The notes under the pieces are model-generated. The model had not been told where the DNA came from. It was given only the letters and a program-made list of their open reading frames with translations, and did not search any database. Positions 1-8,881 of a DNA stretch of 29,435 nucleotides are shown here, one piece after another. The position numbers and the translations under genes are program-made. Numbering within the stretch: position 1 is the first letter of the stretch; each line of letters begins with the position of its first letter. Where the stretch lies: contig PJAB01000334.1 in NCBI GenBank assembly GCA_002887195.1, positions 1 to 29,435 on the forward strand. Direction: 5' to 3'. The stretch is from Chrysochromulina parva (Eukaryota > Haptophyta > Prymnesiales > Chrysochromulinaceae).

Positions 1-298
1 CAGTACCTTTCCAACGGCAACGATGCCTTCGCGCACGTAAAAACTGTCCCGGTTGCACACGGTACCGTAGCGCGTAAGCTTTGAAGAGATTTTGATCAGA
101 ACAGTCTATTCACAGCCAATAAGCTCCATTCACACCTGTAAGGCCAACTTACCTTCACCTTGGACTTTGGCGCCGCGAAGGGGCTTCGTGGCGAGCCCCT
201 GCGTTGTGTCGCAGAGCGCTGCGCGGCCCGCCCGCCGCGCCGCCGCGCGACGCTCGCGTCTTTCTCTCTGTCAGAATCTTCGTCATATCCACAACAAG
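1..298. other. Left-edge flank / upstream region of ARF-like gene
   Basis: No complete gene is visible. The stretch holds the presumed 5' leader and promoter of the GTPase gene that starts at 299. A pyrimidine-rich run ending in CAG at 272-274 looks like a 3' splice site, and GTAAGG near 138 could be its donor, so an intron in the 5' untranslated region is possible but unproven. On the minus strand, a short open stretch from about 100 down to 1 might be part of an exon running off the left edge. Confidence 0.4.
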
Positions 299-946
299 AT
301 GACCTTCAAGCAGGACTTACTGCTGTACCTCGCCGCCGTGCGTATCATGCTGCACCGCTTAGTCACGCGGAAGAAAGAGCCCGTCCAGTGGCTCGACATG
401 CGCGTGCTGTGCCTCGGGCTAGATGGCGCTGGCAAAACTTCGGTGCTGCTCAGGGCAGCAGATGCAACAGCCACGCTCGAAGGCGTCGAGCCAACCAACG
501 GTTTCAAGGTGCGCACGGTGATCGTGGAGCCCAATTGCAGAGCGGAGGTGTGGGACATTGGTGGCGGCCAGAACTTACGGCCCTACTGGTCGAGGTATGC
601 GACTCCGGAAACAGACGGCCTGATGTGGGTGCTTGATGGCACGGACGCAGCACGCTTCACGGAGGCCTGCGACGCGCTGCATGAAGTGCTGCGACGGTCG
701 ATCTTGCTGCGCTCGCTGCCGCTACTCGTGCTCGTGACCAAGGCTGACTTGGCGGCTGCAGGCGCGGTACCGACGGCAGAAGAGGCCTCTGTTGGGCTTG
801 GGCTGGACGCACTGAAGCAGGAACGCCTCGCGCTCGGCCCCCGCCTCATCCAAGTCGTCTCTGCAGTGGATGGCCGCAATCTCGCCAAGGCACTCAAGTG
901 GATGATGACGAGCGTGCACGGCGAACCAGCGCAAGAGCGCACGTGA
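299..946 (+). CDS. ARF-like (ARL3-like) small GTPase, switch II Gln replaced
   Basis: This encodes a 215-residue ARF-family GTPase, a regulator of membrane or ciliary cargo traffic. The ATG at 299 is chosen because the conserved ARF fold begins just after it; upstream in-frame sequence is low complexity and reaches only a non-ATG codon. Visible motifs are an amphipathic-type N-terminal helix, the P-loop GLDGAGKTS, switch I PTNGF and switch II WDIGGGQNLRPYW. The guanine motif reads TKAD instead of the usual NKxD. The ARF switch II consensus is WDxGGQ, so the catalytic Gln position holds Gly, which suggests weak or altered GTP hydrolysis. Residue 2 is Thr, so N-myristoylation is not expected. 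PTNGF, RPYW and the overall length resemble ARL3 most, but subfamily assignment is tentative. The gene converges with the cysteine protease gene to its right. Confidence 0.85.
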   Translation: MTFKQDLLLYLAAVRIMLHRLVTRKKEPVQWLDMRVLCLGLDGAGKTSVLLRAADATATLEGVEPTNGFKVRTVIVEPNCRAEVWDIGGGQNLRPYWSRYATPETDGLMWVLDGTDAARFTEACDALHEVLRRSILLRSLPLLVLVTKADLAAAGAVPTAEEASVGLGLDALKQERLALGPRLIQVVSAVDGRNLAKALKWMMTSVHGEPAQERT

Positions 947-1291
947 CTCAGACCCTGACGGACCGGGGCGGTTTCTTGCGGTAAGTGGGCGGACACACAA
1001 TTTTAGGAAACACACCACAGTGGCGCCCCGAGGACGCAATGCGAGGACGCACACAGCCGGTGCGCTCTGACGCCCCACGGTCGCGGCGCGACTGGCGGAT
1101 TTCGGTGTGCGCGCTACGCCGGCCAGGATGTACAGTCCTAACCCTCCCCCGGATCCCTGCTTCTCCACGGTTCGCTCGCGGGCAGGCCGCGACTCGTGCA
1201 GCACGGCTCACGTGGCGGCACTGCCGCGCTCACTTAGGAGGTTGGCATTGGATGCATGCGCTCCCTGCCATCAATGGCAACGGGACGGCGT
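947..1291. other. Convergent intergenic spacer
   Basis: This is the 345-bp gap between the stop codons of the ARF-like gene (+) and the protease gene (-). It should hold both 3' untranslated regions. I see no coding sequence, RNA gene or clear repeat in it. Confidence 0.6.
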
Positions 1292-2813
1292 TTACTTGGC
1301 GAGGACGGCCTTCTGGTACAGGCGCTCGCGCCCAAGAGCCGCCGCCTTCTTCTCGTCGTCATTCAGGTCGAGCGTGACCTCGGGGATCGTCACGTCGTTG
1401 GCGAGGCCGCAGGTGTTCTCGGACATCTCGAGGTAGATGTAGCCGTACTCACCCCAGGTCGACGACCACGAGTTGCGCACAATCCAATACGGGACGGGCG
1501 CCGTGGTGTTGAAGCCGGTGGCCATGACGCAGTGGTCGATGTCAGAGGCCGCCATGCCACCGCAGGCGGCCGCGGTCATCACGCCGCCGGTGTAGTCGTT
1601 CCACGACGACGCATCGACGCAGACGGACACGGGCGTTGTCTCGAGCGCCGCCTGGAGCCCAGCGAGGTCCTGCGAGGTGCACGGGCCCGAGGTGCACGGC
1701 GTCACGGCGTAGTGGTAGCCCGAGACGGCCGCGTAGCCACCGGTGAGCTGCATCATCGGGCCGTCGATCGCGGCGATCTTGGCAGTTGGGCACGCCACGG
1801 TCTTCGAGGTCGCGGTGAGCGACTGCTCGTACGGCAGGTTGAACGAGTTAGTGAGGCCCGTGACGGTCGTCAGGTAGTCGTACGCTCCCTCAGTGGTGCC
1901 GCCGTTGCAGCCCAGGCACGGGTTGGCGACGCCAATCTTGGGCGAGCACGACGTGACCTGCTGCGGCGAGAGCTCGAGACGGAGCTGCGAGCCGGTGCTC
2001 AGCACAAGCGCCGACTCCACGGCCTCGGTGGCCGAGAAAGCCCAGCTGCGAACGCGGGTAAAAGCGAGCAACGGCGGACGGCGGTCAGGGGGGGTGGCGA
2101 GAGGGGGGGCACGGCGCGGAGGGGCGCCGCGTGGAGGGGCGCCCGCTCGGTGCATGCTGGTCAGGGCACTTCCAGAGCGCGGAGTGGGGGGGGAGCCTGC
2201 ACGGGGGGGGACAGCACGCACCAAGAGCCGCACTGGCCCTGGTTCTTGATGGCGGTGACGGCCTCGGTGTACTGCCAGTCGAGAGCCGCGGGCGGGTTGG
2301 CGCGGCGGGTCGCCTTGTAGTCCTTGACCGGGGCGGTCGGCGTCCAGCCCGCCGGGCGGACGTAGCCCGTCTTGTACTTCTCCTCGTCCTTGCTGCGAGC
2401 GGCACGCGAAAGGAGAAGGGCGAGGTAGGCGAGTGCGGTGGGCGGGCTGCGGGAGACGGCTGCGCGAGCCATGCGTTGGGGAAGAAGTGGCGGATAGGAG
2501 AGGTGGCGGTAGGCGCGCACCGATCCGCCATCCATGTGATGCCGAAGGCATCTCCAGCCTTCTTGTTGATGGCGTTGAGGCGCGCGACGCGCTGCTTGGT
2601 CGCCTGGAAGATCTGGTAGCGCTCGCGCTCCTCCGCGGGGGTCTCGTACGACTTCTTGTACTCCTGCTTGAAGGCCTCCCACTCCGGATCGCTGATCGGC
2701 TCGACGACGGGGCGCCACATTGGGCGCGGCTCATAGCCCGTGGTGGGCTCCTCGACGAGGATAGCGGCGTTCGAGGTGGCAATGGTGAGCGCGACAGCGA
2801 GCTTGTACAGCAT
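1292..2813 (-). CDS. Papain-family (C1A) cysteine protease preproenzyme, three exons
   Basis: Exons on the minus strand are 2813-2521, 2392-2222 and 2045-1292, giving 405 residues. Splicing restores one continuous papain-type zymogen. Residues 1 to about 17 form a signal peptide. An I29-like inhibitor propeptide with an ERFNIN-type pattern (EERERYQIF) occupies roughly 43-100. The mature enzyme starts near PPAALDW. The oxyanion Gln is Q149 and the active site GQCGSCWAFS carries catalytic C155. CNGG follows, then H326 in DHCVMATGF and N346 in RNSWSSTWGEYGY. All catalytic residues are present. The C155 codon itself is split by intron 2 (TG|C). The product likely acts in lysosome-like vacuoles or is secreted. 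The gene is divergent from the hydrolase gene, 232 bp away. Family assignment is secure; the specific cathepsin type is not. Confidence 0.93.
2046..2221 (-). other. Intron 2 of cysteine protease gene
   Basis: This is a 176-bp GT-AG intron, strongly C-rich on the sense strand, with two CCTGACC branch-point-like sites. It interrupts the catalytic Cys codon between its second and third bases; removal yields the family-defining CGSCWAFS. Confidence 0.9.
2393..2520 (-). other. Intron 1 of cysteine protease gene
   Basis: This is a 128-bp GT-AG intron (donor GTGCGC, acceptor CTCGCAG). Joining its flanks makes an Arg codon (CG|C) and continues the propeptide as WMADRKDEEKY, in frame. Confidence 0.85.
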
Positions 2814-3045
2814 GATTGCTTTGAGTGACTGCGCGCGAGACGAGATGCGGGGCGGGTCAGGTGCGGCTTCGAGCCAATGCGTGGTCGAGCGGCCAGGACC
2901 TTGGGAAGGGGGACAACCTCTGCTCCGGCGAGTCCGAGCTTTCACAGTGAATACCAAATTTCAAATTCGTCGCCGCTACAGGAGCCGCGAAGTCTGGCCG
3001 TGTCGAACGCCGAGGATTACATGAACCACTACACGGTTCCGATGT
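2814..3045. promoter_or_regulatory. Putative shared divergent promoter
   Basis: Only 232 bp separate the start codons of the protease (-) and the hydrolase (+). Any core promoters and 5' leaders of both genes must lie here or inside the genes. No canonical TATA box stands out. The assignment rests on gene geometry alone. Confidence 0.4.
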
Positions 3046-4062
3046 ATGAAGACTATGAAGTCACAGATAATCATCCTGCTCTCATCCGCCGCCGCCGCCG
3101 CCGCCGCCGCGCCGTTGCCGAAGCTACGAGCAGCCGTCATAGTCCCCGGCTTCCTTAATGACGCGCAGGATTACATGCCGCTGGCGAGAGCGCTCACTGC
3201 GCGCGGAATCCCTTCTGCGGTGGTGCCAATGCCACTGCTCCACTGGATCCCCTCGATCGGAGGTCGCTCGGTGCGTCCTGTGCTCGAGCGCATCCACCAT
3301 GCGGTGCGTCATGTCTGCGCCATGGGCGAGGCGGCGGAAGACTGCACTGACGCGTTGCATGTGCCTCCCGTTGAGTATTCTCTTGCCGACGGCATCGCTG
3401 ACTTCCGGACCAACCCTGGTGGCCCTCTGCGGGTCGGCGGCTCTGAGTTTCCCGACGAGTTCCCCTCCGACGTGGAACCACGCGGGATCTTCCCAGCCGC
3501 ACCCTCGGAGCCGCAAGGCTCCGTGGCCCTCATCGGGTGCTCCGTGGGCGGGTACATGGCACGCATCTACCTGTCGCGGCGCAGCTATGGCGGCAAGGCG
3601 TACGGCGGCAAGGCGCTCGTGCACTCGCTCGTGACACTGGGCACGCCCCACCTGGCCGGCAACGGCCTGCCGTTCGAGAACGTACGCTGGATCAATCGTG
3701 AGCCGCTGCCCGAGGGCGTGCGCGTCCTCGCCGTCGGGGCGACCGGCACCTCGAGCGACGAAGCGCTCGCCGGCGCATACGCCTTCTGCGACCCAAGCGG
3801 CCGCGGCGGCGAGGGCCTCGACGGCGACGGCGTGACCACGAGCGTCTCGGCGGTCGCGCTGCCCGGTGCCGAGACGCGCTTGCTAGCCGGCGTCACGCAC
3901 TACCCGTGGACCGCCACGCCGTTTGCCGACTGGATCGCGCCAGGGCTTACCAAGGCGTACCGCGACGGGAAGCCCTGGTATGGCTCAGAGCGAGCGCTGG
4001 ACGAGTGGCTGCCGTGGCTGCTCGAGCCATGGGCGGCCTCGCTGTCGTCTAGCAAATTGTGA
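3046..4062 (+). CDS. Alpha/beta hydrolase, lipase/PGAP1-like
   Basis: The 338-residue product is an alpha/beta-hydrolase with a short hydrophobic, Ala-rich N-terminus (residues 7-22, encoded partly by a GCC run) that could serve as a signal or transit peptide. The fold begins at AAVIVPGFLNDAQDY. The nucleophile elbow is GCSVGGYMARIYL with S166. The acid is probably D261 in DGDGVTT, and the base H285 in VTHYPW. TLGTPH after strand 6 is typical of lipases and of PGAP1-like inositol deacylases. It probably hydrolyses an ester of a lipid or a small molecule; the substrate cannot be read. An in-frame second ATG lies four codons in (3055), and either could be used. No intron is apparent. Confidence 0.82.
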   Translation: MKTMKSQIIILLSSAAAAAAAAPLPKLRAAVIVPGFLNDAQDYMPLARALTARGIPSAVVPMPLLHWIPSIGGRSVRPVLERIHHAVRHVCAMGEAAEDCTDALHVPPVEYSLADGIADFRTNPGGPLRVGGSEFPDEFPSDVEPRGIFPAAPSEPQGSVALIGCSVGGYMARIYLSRRSYGGKAYGGKALVHSLVTLGTPHLAGNGLPFENVRWINREPLPEGVRVLAVGATGTSSDEALAGAYAFCDPSGRGGEGLDGDGVTTSVSAVALPGAETRLLAGVTHYPWTATPFADWIAPGLTKAYRDGKPWYGSERALDEWLPWLLEPWAASLSSSKL

Positions 4063-4367
4063 CACAAATGTGTAATTTCTTCTCGAAAGGCGTCTTCCGT
4101 TGACGGACGGCGCACGACCGGATTCGACGTTATCAGTTCGCGTTCGACATGGCGTTCGATTGCACGCGTCCGCGGCCTTAAGTTTATCGGTCGCCGCGTG
4201 GCGCGGCGGACGACCAACATGCGGACGCGACGGACAGGACGGAAAAACTTACGGTACGTCCGGACTCGCGACTCGACTAAACTGTAACTCGACTCTCGGG
4301 CTCGGACTGCCGTGGAGCTCCATGCTCGGACCGGACGGCTCGACGGGCGCTCTCCTTCAACCTTGCG
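4063..4367. other. Convergent intergenic spacer
   Basis: This 305-bp gap separates the 3' ends of the hydrolase (+) and sulfotransferase (-) genes. Around 4260-4300 it has several ACTCG-type short repeats. I see no gene. Confidence 0.55.
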
Positions 4368-5765
4368 TCACAGCCTTCTGCGCCGAAATAGGTCCCGGTA
4401 CGCCGCAAAGCGATCCCCAGCTTCCGGGCAGAGGGCGACGCACTTGGCCTCGTTGACCCCGTATTCTTGCAGCCGCGCAAAGAAGATGCGGACAGCTTCA
4501 CCGTACAATCTCCAGTCGTATCCGTCGACAATGCCACCCCAGGCCGTGAATGCTGCCGTCGGCTCCGGAGCTTGGCGCTTAGTCGGCCGCGTGTTCGTGA
4601 ACTCGACGGGCAGGCATCGTCCACCGAACATGGCGTGAAAGAGACAGACGCTGAGGTCGTAGAGCTCCGTCAACCCCACAAATGCGAAGCCCGTGATGAG
4701 ACGATGTATGGCCTTGACGACGTCAGGCTTGTGGTATCTGCAATGATTCCTGCCGTCGTGATTATGATTGAGCCATATGCACGTAAGGCCAAACGCCTGG
4801 CCTGCGAGCTGAGTCGTTTGCGAGCCGCGGATGCGTATCGCATACTCCCTCTCGGACACAAGCGTGCCCTTCGCGTCTATGGCCTCCGCAAAGTGTGCGT
4901 AGGCTGACGCGGCGCGCAATGCGGGGTTGCGGAACAGGCCGACGAATCGGCCTCGAAACATAGTGAAGGAGGCATCGTCGATTCCGTAGTGGTTGCCAAA
5001 GTTGCCCTCGCTCGACTTCCAAAATATGGGACCGTCGTCCCAAAACCATTGGCGGTACGGGAAGCGGCGCATGAAGCTTCTCTCGTCGGTCCCGATGTTC
5101 GCGCGCATGGGGAGGGATTGGTTGGCCCAGTGGACGAGTACGTTCCCGAATGACGTGCCGCACTTTGGGATGTGAGCCCAAGCCATGCGCACAGGAGGAT
5201 CTTTCAGACTTGGCGTCGTTGGGCCTCTGGGAGGTCCCTCTCGCGGCTTCGGGGGTGACACCAAGTGTGGCCTTTCGGCCGTTGGAAAGGTTGGCCAGCG
5301 AGGTCCCTCTCGCGGCTCCTTTGGCACCAAGTGTGGCCTTTCGGCCGACGGCACGGTTGGCCTGCGAGGTCCTTCTCGAGGCTTCGGATGAGGTCCTTCT
5401 GGAAACTTCAGGCGCCGCCACTTATCTGAGAACGCACGCCCAGAAAGCTCGAGCTCAGGTGGGATAGCGGCGCAGGAACCAAAGTGTACTCCCGGTCTGT
5501 AGCCCACGCACCAAGAATATTCTGCAGGGCAGCGGTACCTTGGGGCGGCGTCGTCCCCAAGGTAAGTGTTGACGCCGCAGCAGGGGCTGGTAGAATTAAA
5601 GTGCGTGGCGCAACCTCCTCCGACTGCGTGGCGAATTTCGCCCGGTCGCAACATCGACATGCCGCCTCCACCTTCTGCAGTTACCTCAAGATGCCTCGGC
5701 TTCGAAACTGGCTCACGCCCTCGCGCGCCCAAGTTCATGATTTCGCCCCACAAGTGTGCGAGCAC
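4368..5765 (-). CDS. Sulfotransferase-like protein with Cys-rich N-domain and Pro-rich repeats
   Basis: The 465-residue protein has three parts. Residues 50-100 form a small Cys-rich segment (CATHFNSTSPCCG through FGSC) of the kind seen on secreted algal proteins. Residues 121-190 hold about three copies of a Pro-rich repeat around PREGP and AERPHLV. Residues 193-465 look like a PAPS-dependent sulfotransferase: AHIPKCGTSFG (197-206) matches the 5'-phosphosulfate loop, and RFVGLFRNPALRAASAYAHF (273-292) matches the 3'-phosphate-binding motif with its conserved Ser. This would place it in the Golgi, sulfating glycans. No clear N-terminal membrane segment is visible, so the true start may lie in an upstream exon. 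Family call is moderate to good; the acceptor is unknown. Confidence 0.75.
   Translation of the reverse strand: MLAHLWGEIMNLGARGREPVSKPRHLEVTAEGGGGMSMLRPGEIRHAVGGGCATHFNSTSPCCGVNTYLGDDAAPRYRCPAEYSWCVGYRPGVHFGSCAAIPPELELSGRAFSDKWRRLKFPEGPHPKPREGPRRPTVPSAERPHLVPKEPREGPRWPTFPTAERPHLVSPPKPREGPPRGPTTPSLKDPPVRMAWAHIPKCGTSFGNVLVHWANQSLPMRANIGTDERSFMRRFPYRQWFWDDGPIFWKSSEGNFGNHYGIDDASFTMFRGRFVGLFRNPALRAASAYAHFAEAIDAKGTLVSEREYAIRIRGSQTTQLAGQAFGLTCIWLNHNHDGRNHCRYHKPDVVKAIHRLITGFAFVGLTELYDLSVCLFHAMFGGRCLPVEFTNTRPTKRQAPEPTAAFTAWGGIVDGYDWRLYGEAVRIFFARLQEYGVNEAKCVALCPEAGDRFAAYRDLFRRRRL
5185..5405 (-). repeat. Degenerate in-frame tandem repeats in sulfotransferase gene
   Basis: About three copies of a roughly 60-bp unit share GAGGTCCCTCTCGCGGCT-like and AAGTGTGGCCTTTCGGCC-like segments on the plus strand. 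They encode the Pro-rich PREGP...AERPHLV linker. Copies differ in length by small in-frame changes. Confidence 0.75.
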
Positions 5766-6030
5766 ATGGTCTCTGGTTGGTGGCCAGGGCTTTGTGCTGC
5801 GTGATAAAAATAGGATTCACACGAGTAAACTTGAAGGCTGTTTCATGTATCTTCTCTCCTCAAGAGGTATCAAAACCTCCGTCCGTTGAACTGCCATCGT
5901 CGTTGACCCTCCGCTCGGTCGCGCTCGTTTGTGAAAAAAACTCTCCGTCGAGCGTCGTGTCTCGAAATCGCCCTCGGCCGCACACTGTCATGTCCCATCA
6001 CTCAACCGAGTCGCTATACGCCCTATACGC

Positions 6031-7137
6031 TCACAACCTAAAGCGACGTGCGCGTACCCACACGTTGGCTGCAAATTTGGTCGTCGCGCTGGGAGGCTCT
6101 CCCTGATGCAGGCAGCGCCCATCGCCGCGCGTCGCGTTGAGCGCGTAGTTCTCGAACAGCACGGCGCCCCTCTTGGTCGGCGGCACACGCACCTCCAGCT
6201 CAGGGAAGTTGGTCGCACCGCCGCCCCCTGAAGCGATGGCATTGAGGTAAATGAGGATCGTCAGGCGTCGCTCACCGCCTCGCAGGTGCTCGCGCACGTC
6301 GCATGCGTCGAACCAGTCATTGTGCGGCTCGTACTCCTGGCCGGGCAGGTAGCGTACTAGCTGGAGCGGCTCGAAGTTCGCCTCCGGGTAGCCTGTCAGA
6401 TTCGCGAGCCGTAGACGCACCCCGCGCAGCGGCGGCTGAGCGTCGTCAAGAAGCACAGCACTCGAGGAGGAGCGGGTCGTGGGGCGGTAGCCCTCGCCCG
6501 TGTGGGTCGGCGAGGCCGAGAGCAGCGGTTTGGCCAGCCGGATGATCGCACGCGCCTCGTCGTCCGTGATCACGTCGCGGAGCATAAGCACCCGGGGCTC
6601 GGCGTGCAACAACTCGGCCGAGAGCGTGTGACCGTCCGCAGTGATCGGCACGGCGGCACCAAGATGTGCGGCGGCGCGCGTGGGGCCGTCCGTCGGGAAG
6701 GCGATGCTCTCTGCGCTCTCGGCCAGCAGCGCCTCGAGCACCTTTTCTGGGTCGTCCATCGCGCATGCTCGAAAGCACTGAGCGAGAAACGAGGGAGGTC
6801 GTGACCAGCACTCACCGCGCGCAGCGAGTTTGGCGCAGAGCTCGTGCTCGTAGTCCGCTGGTGGCGGTCTGCTGCAGCTCACCTCGTGCGCACTGCACAC
6901 GCCAGCGCAGGATACGAGCATCAGAGGTGCCGCCAGCGCGCAAGCATTGCGGTCACTCCTCCACTGTTGGCACAGATCCTTCAGCGGAGAGGCGGCTGGC
7001 GGCGGAGAGGCGGCTGTGACTGCGCCTCCGGCATCTGGGGCGGCTGCGACCGCGCCTCCGGCGTCTGACGCGGAAACGGTCATGAGGATTACGGACGTGG
7101 CGACGAGCGCAGAAGAAAGACACTTGCAGACCTTCAT
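6031..7137 (-). CDS. Prolyl 4-hydroxylase-like 2OG-Fe(II) dioxygenase with N-terminal ShKT-like domains
   Basis: The 368-residue product starts with a signal peptide (about 1-24), then an Ala/Pro linker with a doubled APDAGGAV unit. Two Cys-patterned segments at about 55-88 and 98-126 resemble ShKT domains. The dioxygenase domain follows at about 180-366. Iron ligands are visible as H272 and D274 in PHNDWFD and H344 in CLHQGEP; K354 in TTKFAANVW is the 2-oxoglutarate-binding Lys. The enzyme would hydroxylate Pro in secreted or cell-wall proteins in the ER. Plant homologues usually carry ShKT at the C-terminus; here it is N-terminal. It has no visible intron. It is transcribed in the same direction as the flanking sulfotransferase and methyltransferase genes but is a separate unit. 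Confidence 0.88.
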   Translation of the reverse strand: MKVCKCLSSALVATSVILMTVSASDAGGAVAAAPDAGGAVTAASPPPAASPLKDLCQQWRSDRNACALAAPLMLVSCAGVCSAHEVSCSRPPPADYEHELCAKLAARGECWSRPPSFLAQCFRACAMDDPEKVLEALLAESAESIAFPTDGPTRAAAHLGAAVPITADGHTLSAELLHAEPRVLMLRDVITDDEARAIIRLAKPLLSASPTHTGEGYRPTTRSSSSAVLLDDAQPPLRGVRLRLANLTGYPEANFEPLQLVRYLPGQEYEPHNDWFDACDVREHLRGGERRLTILIYLNAIASGGGGATNFPELEVRVPPTKRGAVLFENYALNATRGDGRCLHQGEPPSATTKFAANVWVRARRFRL

Positions 7138-7535
7138 GGCTGTTCAACACAACGCCGCGCCGCATCTCTCTTGGTATTCTCGTTCCAAGACGACGCTAGC
7201 TTTCCTACCGGTTCACACCGGGGGAGCCGGGACACACACGGGACACACACGGGACAGAAGGGCGCCCACGGGCACACGGATCACACAACCGAACCTCACA
7301 ACGACGCTCCTACCGGTCCCCCCGGTGTCTTTTTACCGGTACCGGTACCCTATCCTATGTGTGCTTTAATGAAGCGAAGCCGAAGGGGACGGCGGGGCGG
7401 GGGGCGTGGCGTCCAGTCTGGCGTGCCCGTGCGGTGCGCGAGAGACGAGACTGTGCGAACCCGGTCGACCTTGCGGTCGACTCGGCGGGAAAGTTTTCCA
7501 TCCGTGATCGCCGGACGCCGCAGTTCCGACAAATT
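7138..7535. other. Intergenic region with repeats and ACCGGT palindromes
   Basis: This 398-bp region lies between the hydroxylase start and the methyltransferase stop. It has GGGACACACAC direct repeats near 7230-7256, several TACCGG/CCGGT elements (7208, 7311) and the perfect palindrome ACCGGTACCGGT within about 7335-7349. It probably contains the hydroxylase promoter. I see no gene. Confidence 0.5.
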
Positions 7536-8516
7536 TCAATCCACCTCAACAGCGACGGGCGGGCGCCGCGTGACATGAAACATGCAAAAAATCGCGCCGA
7601 CGCCCCAGCCTTCGTGGGTTCGGCGTAATCGACGCGCCAGAGCCTCTGAGGGCGTCACACGCTCGATGCGGCAGCTGAGCCCGGCCGCATCTAATCCCGC
7701 GACAAAGTCGCGAATGTATGGCCGGCTGATATTCGAGAAGAAGACGGCGCACGGCGGTGGCCGGCGCTCGTCCGTGTGCGGGGCCAGGAGAGCGAGGCAC
7801 ACGTGAGCTAGCTGGCAATGCGTCTTCTCATACACGACGTCTGCGCCCAGCAACAGGTCAACCTGTCCGTAGAGGCCGGCGTCAGCGTGCTGCTGCAGGC
7901 ACTGCGGGAGCGGCGCCTTGTCTATCGATGCTGGCGTGAAGTCGCGAAAGTCGAGGGCTGCCACATCGAGCGTGTGCTCCGGCCGCGGCGATGCAAAGTT
8001 GAGCGCAGCGTTGCGCTCGAGGTTCTCGACGATCTCAGTGTCGTAGTCGCTCAAGGTCACGTGGAGCCACGGGCACTGCTTGGCGAGCGCCAAACCGACT
8101 ACGCCGAGGCCGGCGCCCACCTCGAGCACGAGCGGCCGGCGAGCTCCAGCGGCTGATGCGGGTGGAACCAGATCTACTACTGAGCCAGCGAGCCACGCGC
8201 TCATCAGCAGAGATGCGTCCCAGAGCTTGCCTCCAATCGACTGAGCGACAGGCAAGGTCTGCACACGGATGAGGCAGTGGGCGTGCAGTCCATCGTCGTC
8301 ATCGTCGTCTTCGAGCAGGTCCTCGTCATCACTGCCAATGGTGCCGTTGCGCCCGGCTGCAGCGCGCGCACACACCGCACGGCGAAGCGCTGCGGCCGCT
8401 GCCTCAAGGCCCGAGAGCGTTTCGACGGTGTTTGAACAATTGACGCGCTTGTCGGTCGCGGGAATGCGCAGCTCGAGTGTACGCCGTGCATTCAGCGACA
8501 GCAGAATCGGATCCAT
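7536..8516 (-). CDS. METTL21/EEF2KMT-type protein methyltransferase (Methyltransf_16)
   Basis: The 326-residue, single-exon product is a seven-beta-strand SAM-dependent methyltransferase. Visible motifs are GGKLWDAS (96-102), the SAM-binding motif I LEVGAGLGVVGL (131-142), the acidic SDYD after strand 2 (156-159), and LLGADVVYE, which is the D-x-x-Y post-II motif of this family. Family members methylate Lys on proteins such as chaperones, elongation factors and VCP. An acidic low-complexity stretch (DDEDLLEDDDDDD, about 63-75) interrupts the N-terminal region. The protein is probably cytosolic because it lacks a signal peptide. The gene is divergent from the large gene at 8882. The substrate cannot be assigned. 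Confidence 0.85.
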   Translation of the reverse strand: MDPILLSLNARRTLELRIPATDKRVNCSNTVETLSGLEAAAAALRRAVCARAAAGRNGTIGSDDEDLLEDDDDDDGLHAHCLIRVQTLPVAQSIGGKLWDASLLMSAWLAGSVVDLVPPASAAGARRPLVLEVGAGLGVVGLALAKQCPWLHVTLSDYDTEIVENLERNAALNFASPRPEHTLDVAALDFRDFTPASIDKAPLPQCLQQHADAGLYGQVDLLLGADVVYEKTHCQLAHVCLALLAPHTDERRPPPCAVFFSNISRPYIRDFVAGLDAAGLSCRIERVTPSEALARRLRRTHEGWGVGAIFCMFHVTRRPPVAVEVD

Positions 8517-8881
8517 TCCGAACGATGCGGCGATTGATGCGGCCCAGGCCTAACATGCGATCGTGCCGTCATCGTGCCGATGTGCCATCCGCGCGCCGTC
8601 CCAAGCGCAAGCTTTCCTGCACACTTGGCTTTTCATCTTGAATCCTGTGCTCCTGCACGCGCCGTGAGGGTAGTGTCGTAGTCCCGTGGGTTTCAGTTGT
8701 GGTCGTTTCATGTTTATGTTTCCGCCTACCCCGTCACCTCGGGGGGCGGTTCCTGAAAGCCAGTTCTTGCTTCTCCCCTCGTGTGTGCAGTCGCGTGTCG
8801 CGCGGGCCTGCAAAACACCGTCGGCTGAATACTCCGGCGTGTGCTGTGTGACGGTCGCCGGGAGCCGCGGCCCGCGGGTGC
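8517..8881. promoter_or_regulatory. Divergent intergenic region
   Basis: This 365-bp region lies between the start codons of the methyltransferase (-) and the large gene (+). It must contain or border both promoters. No TATA box or other recognisable element stands out, and there is no coding sequence I can support. Confidence 0.35.

Noticed and set aside
92..298. Upstream in-frame extension of the ARF-like protein by 69 residues
   Set aside because: It begins at a TTG, is Arg/Ala-rich, and ARF-family proteins start about where the ATG at 299 lies.
1256..2320. A 354-residue plus-strand open frame across the protease gene
   Set aside because: Low-complexity Arg/Gly composition, antisense to an exon with clear papain motifs, and it crosses two well-supported introns.
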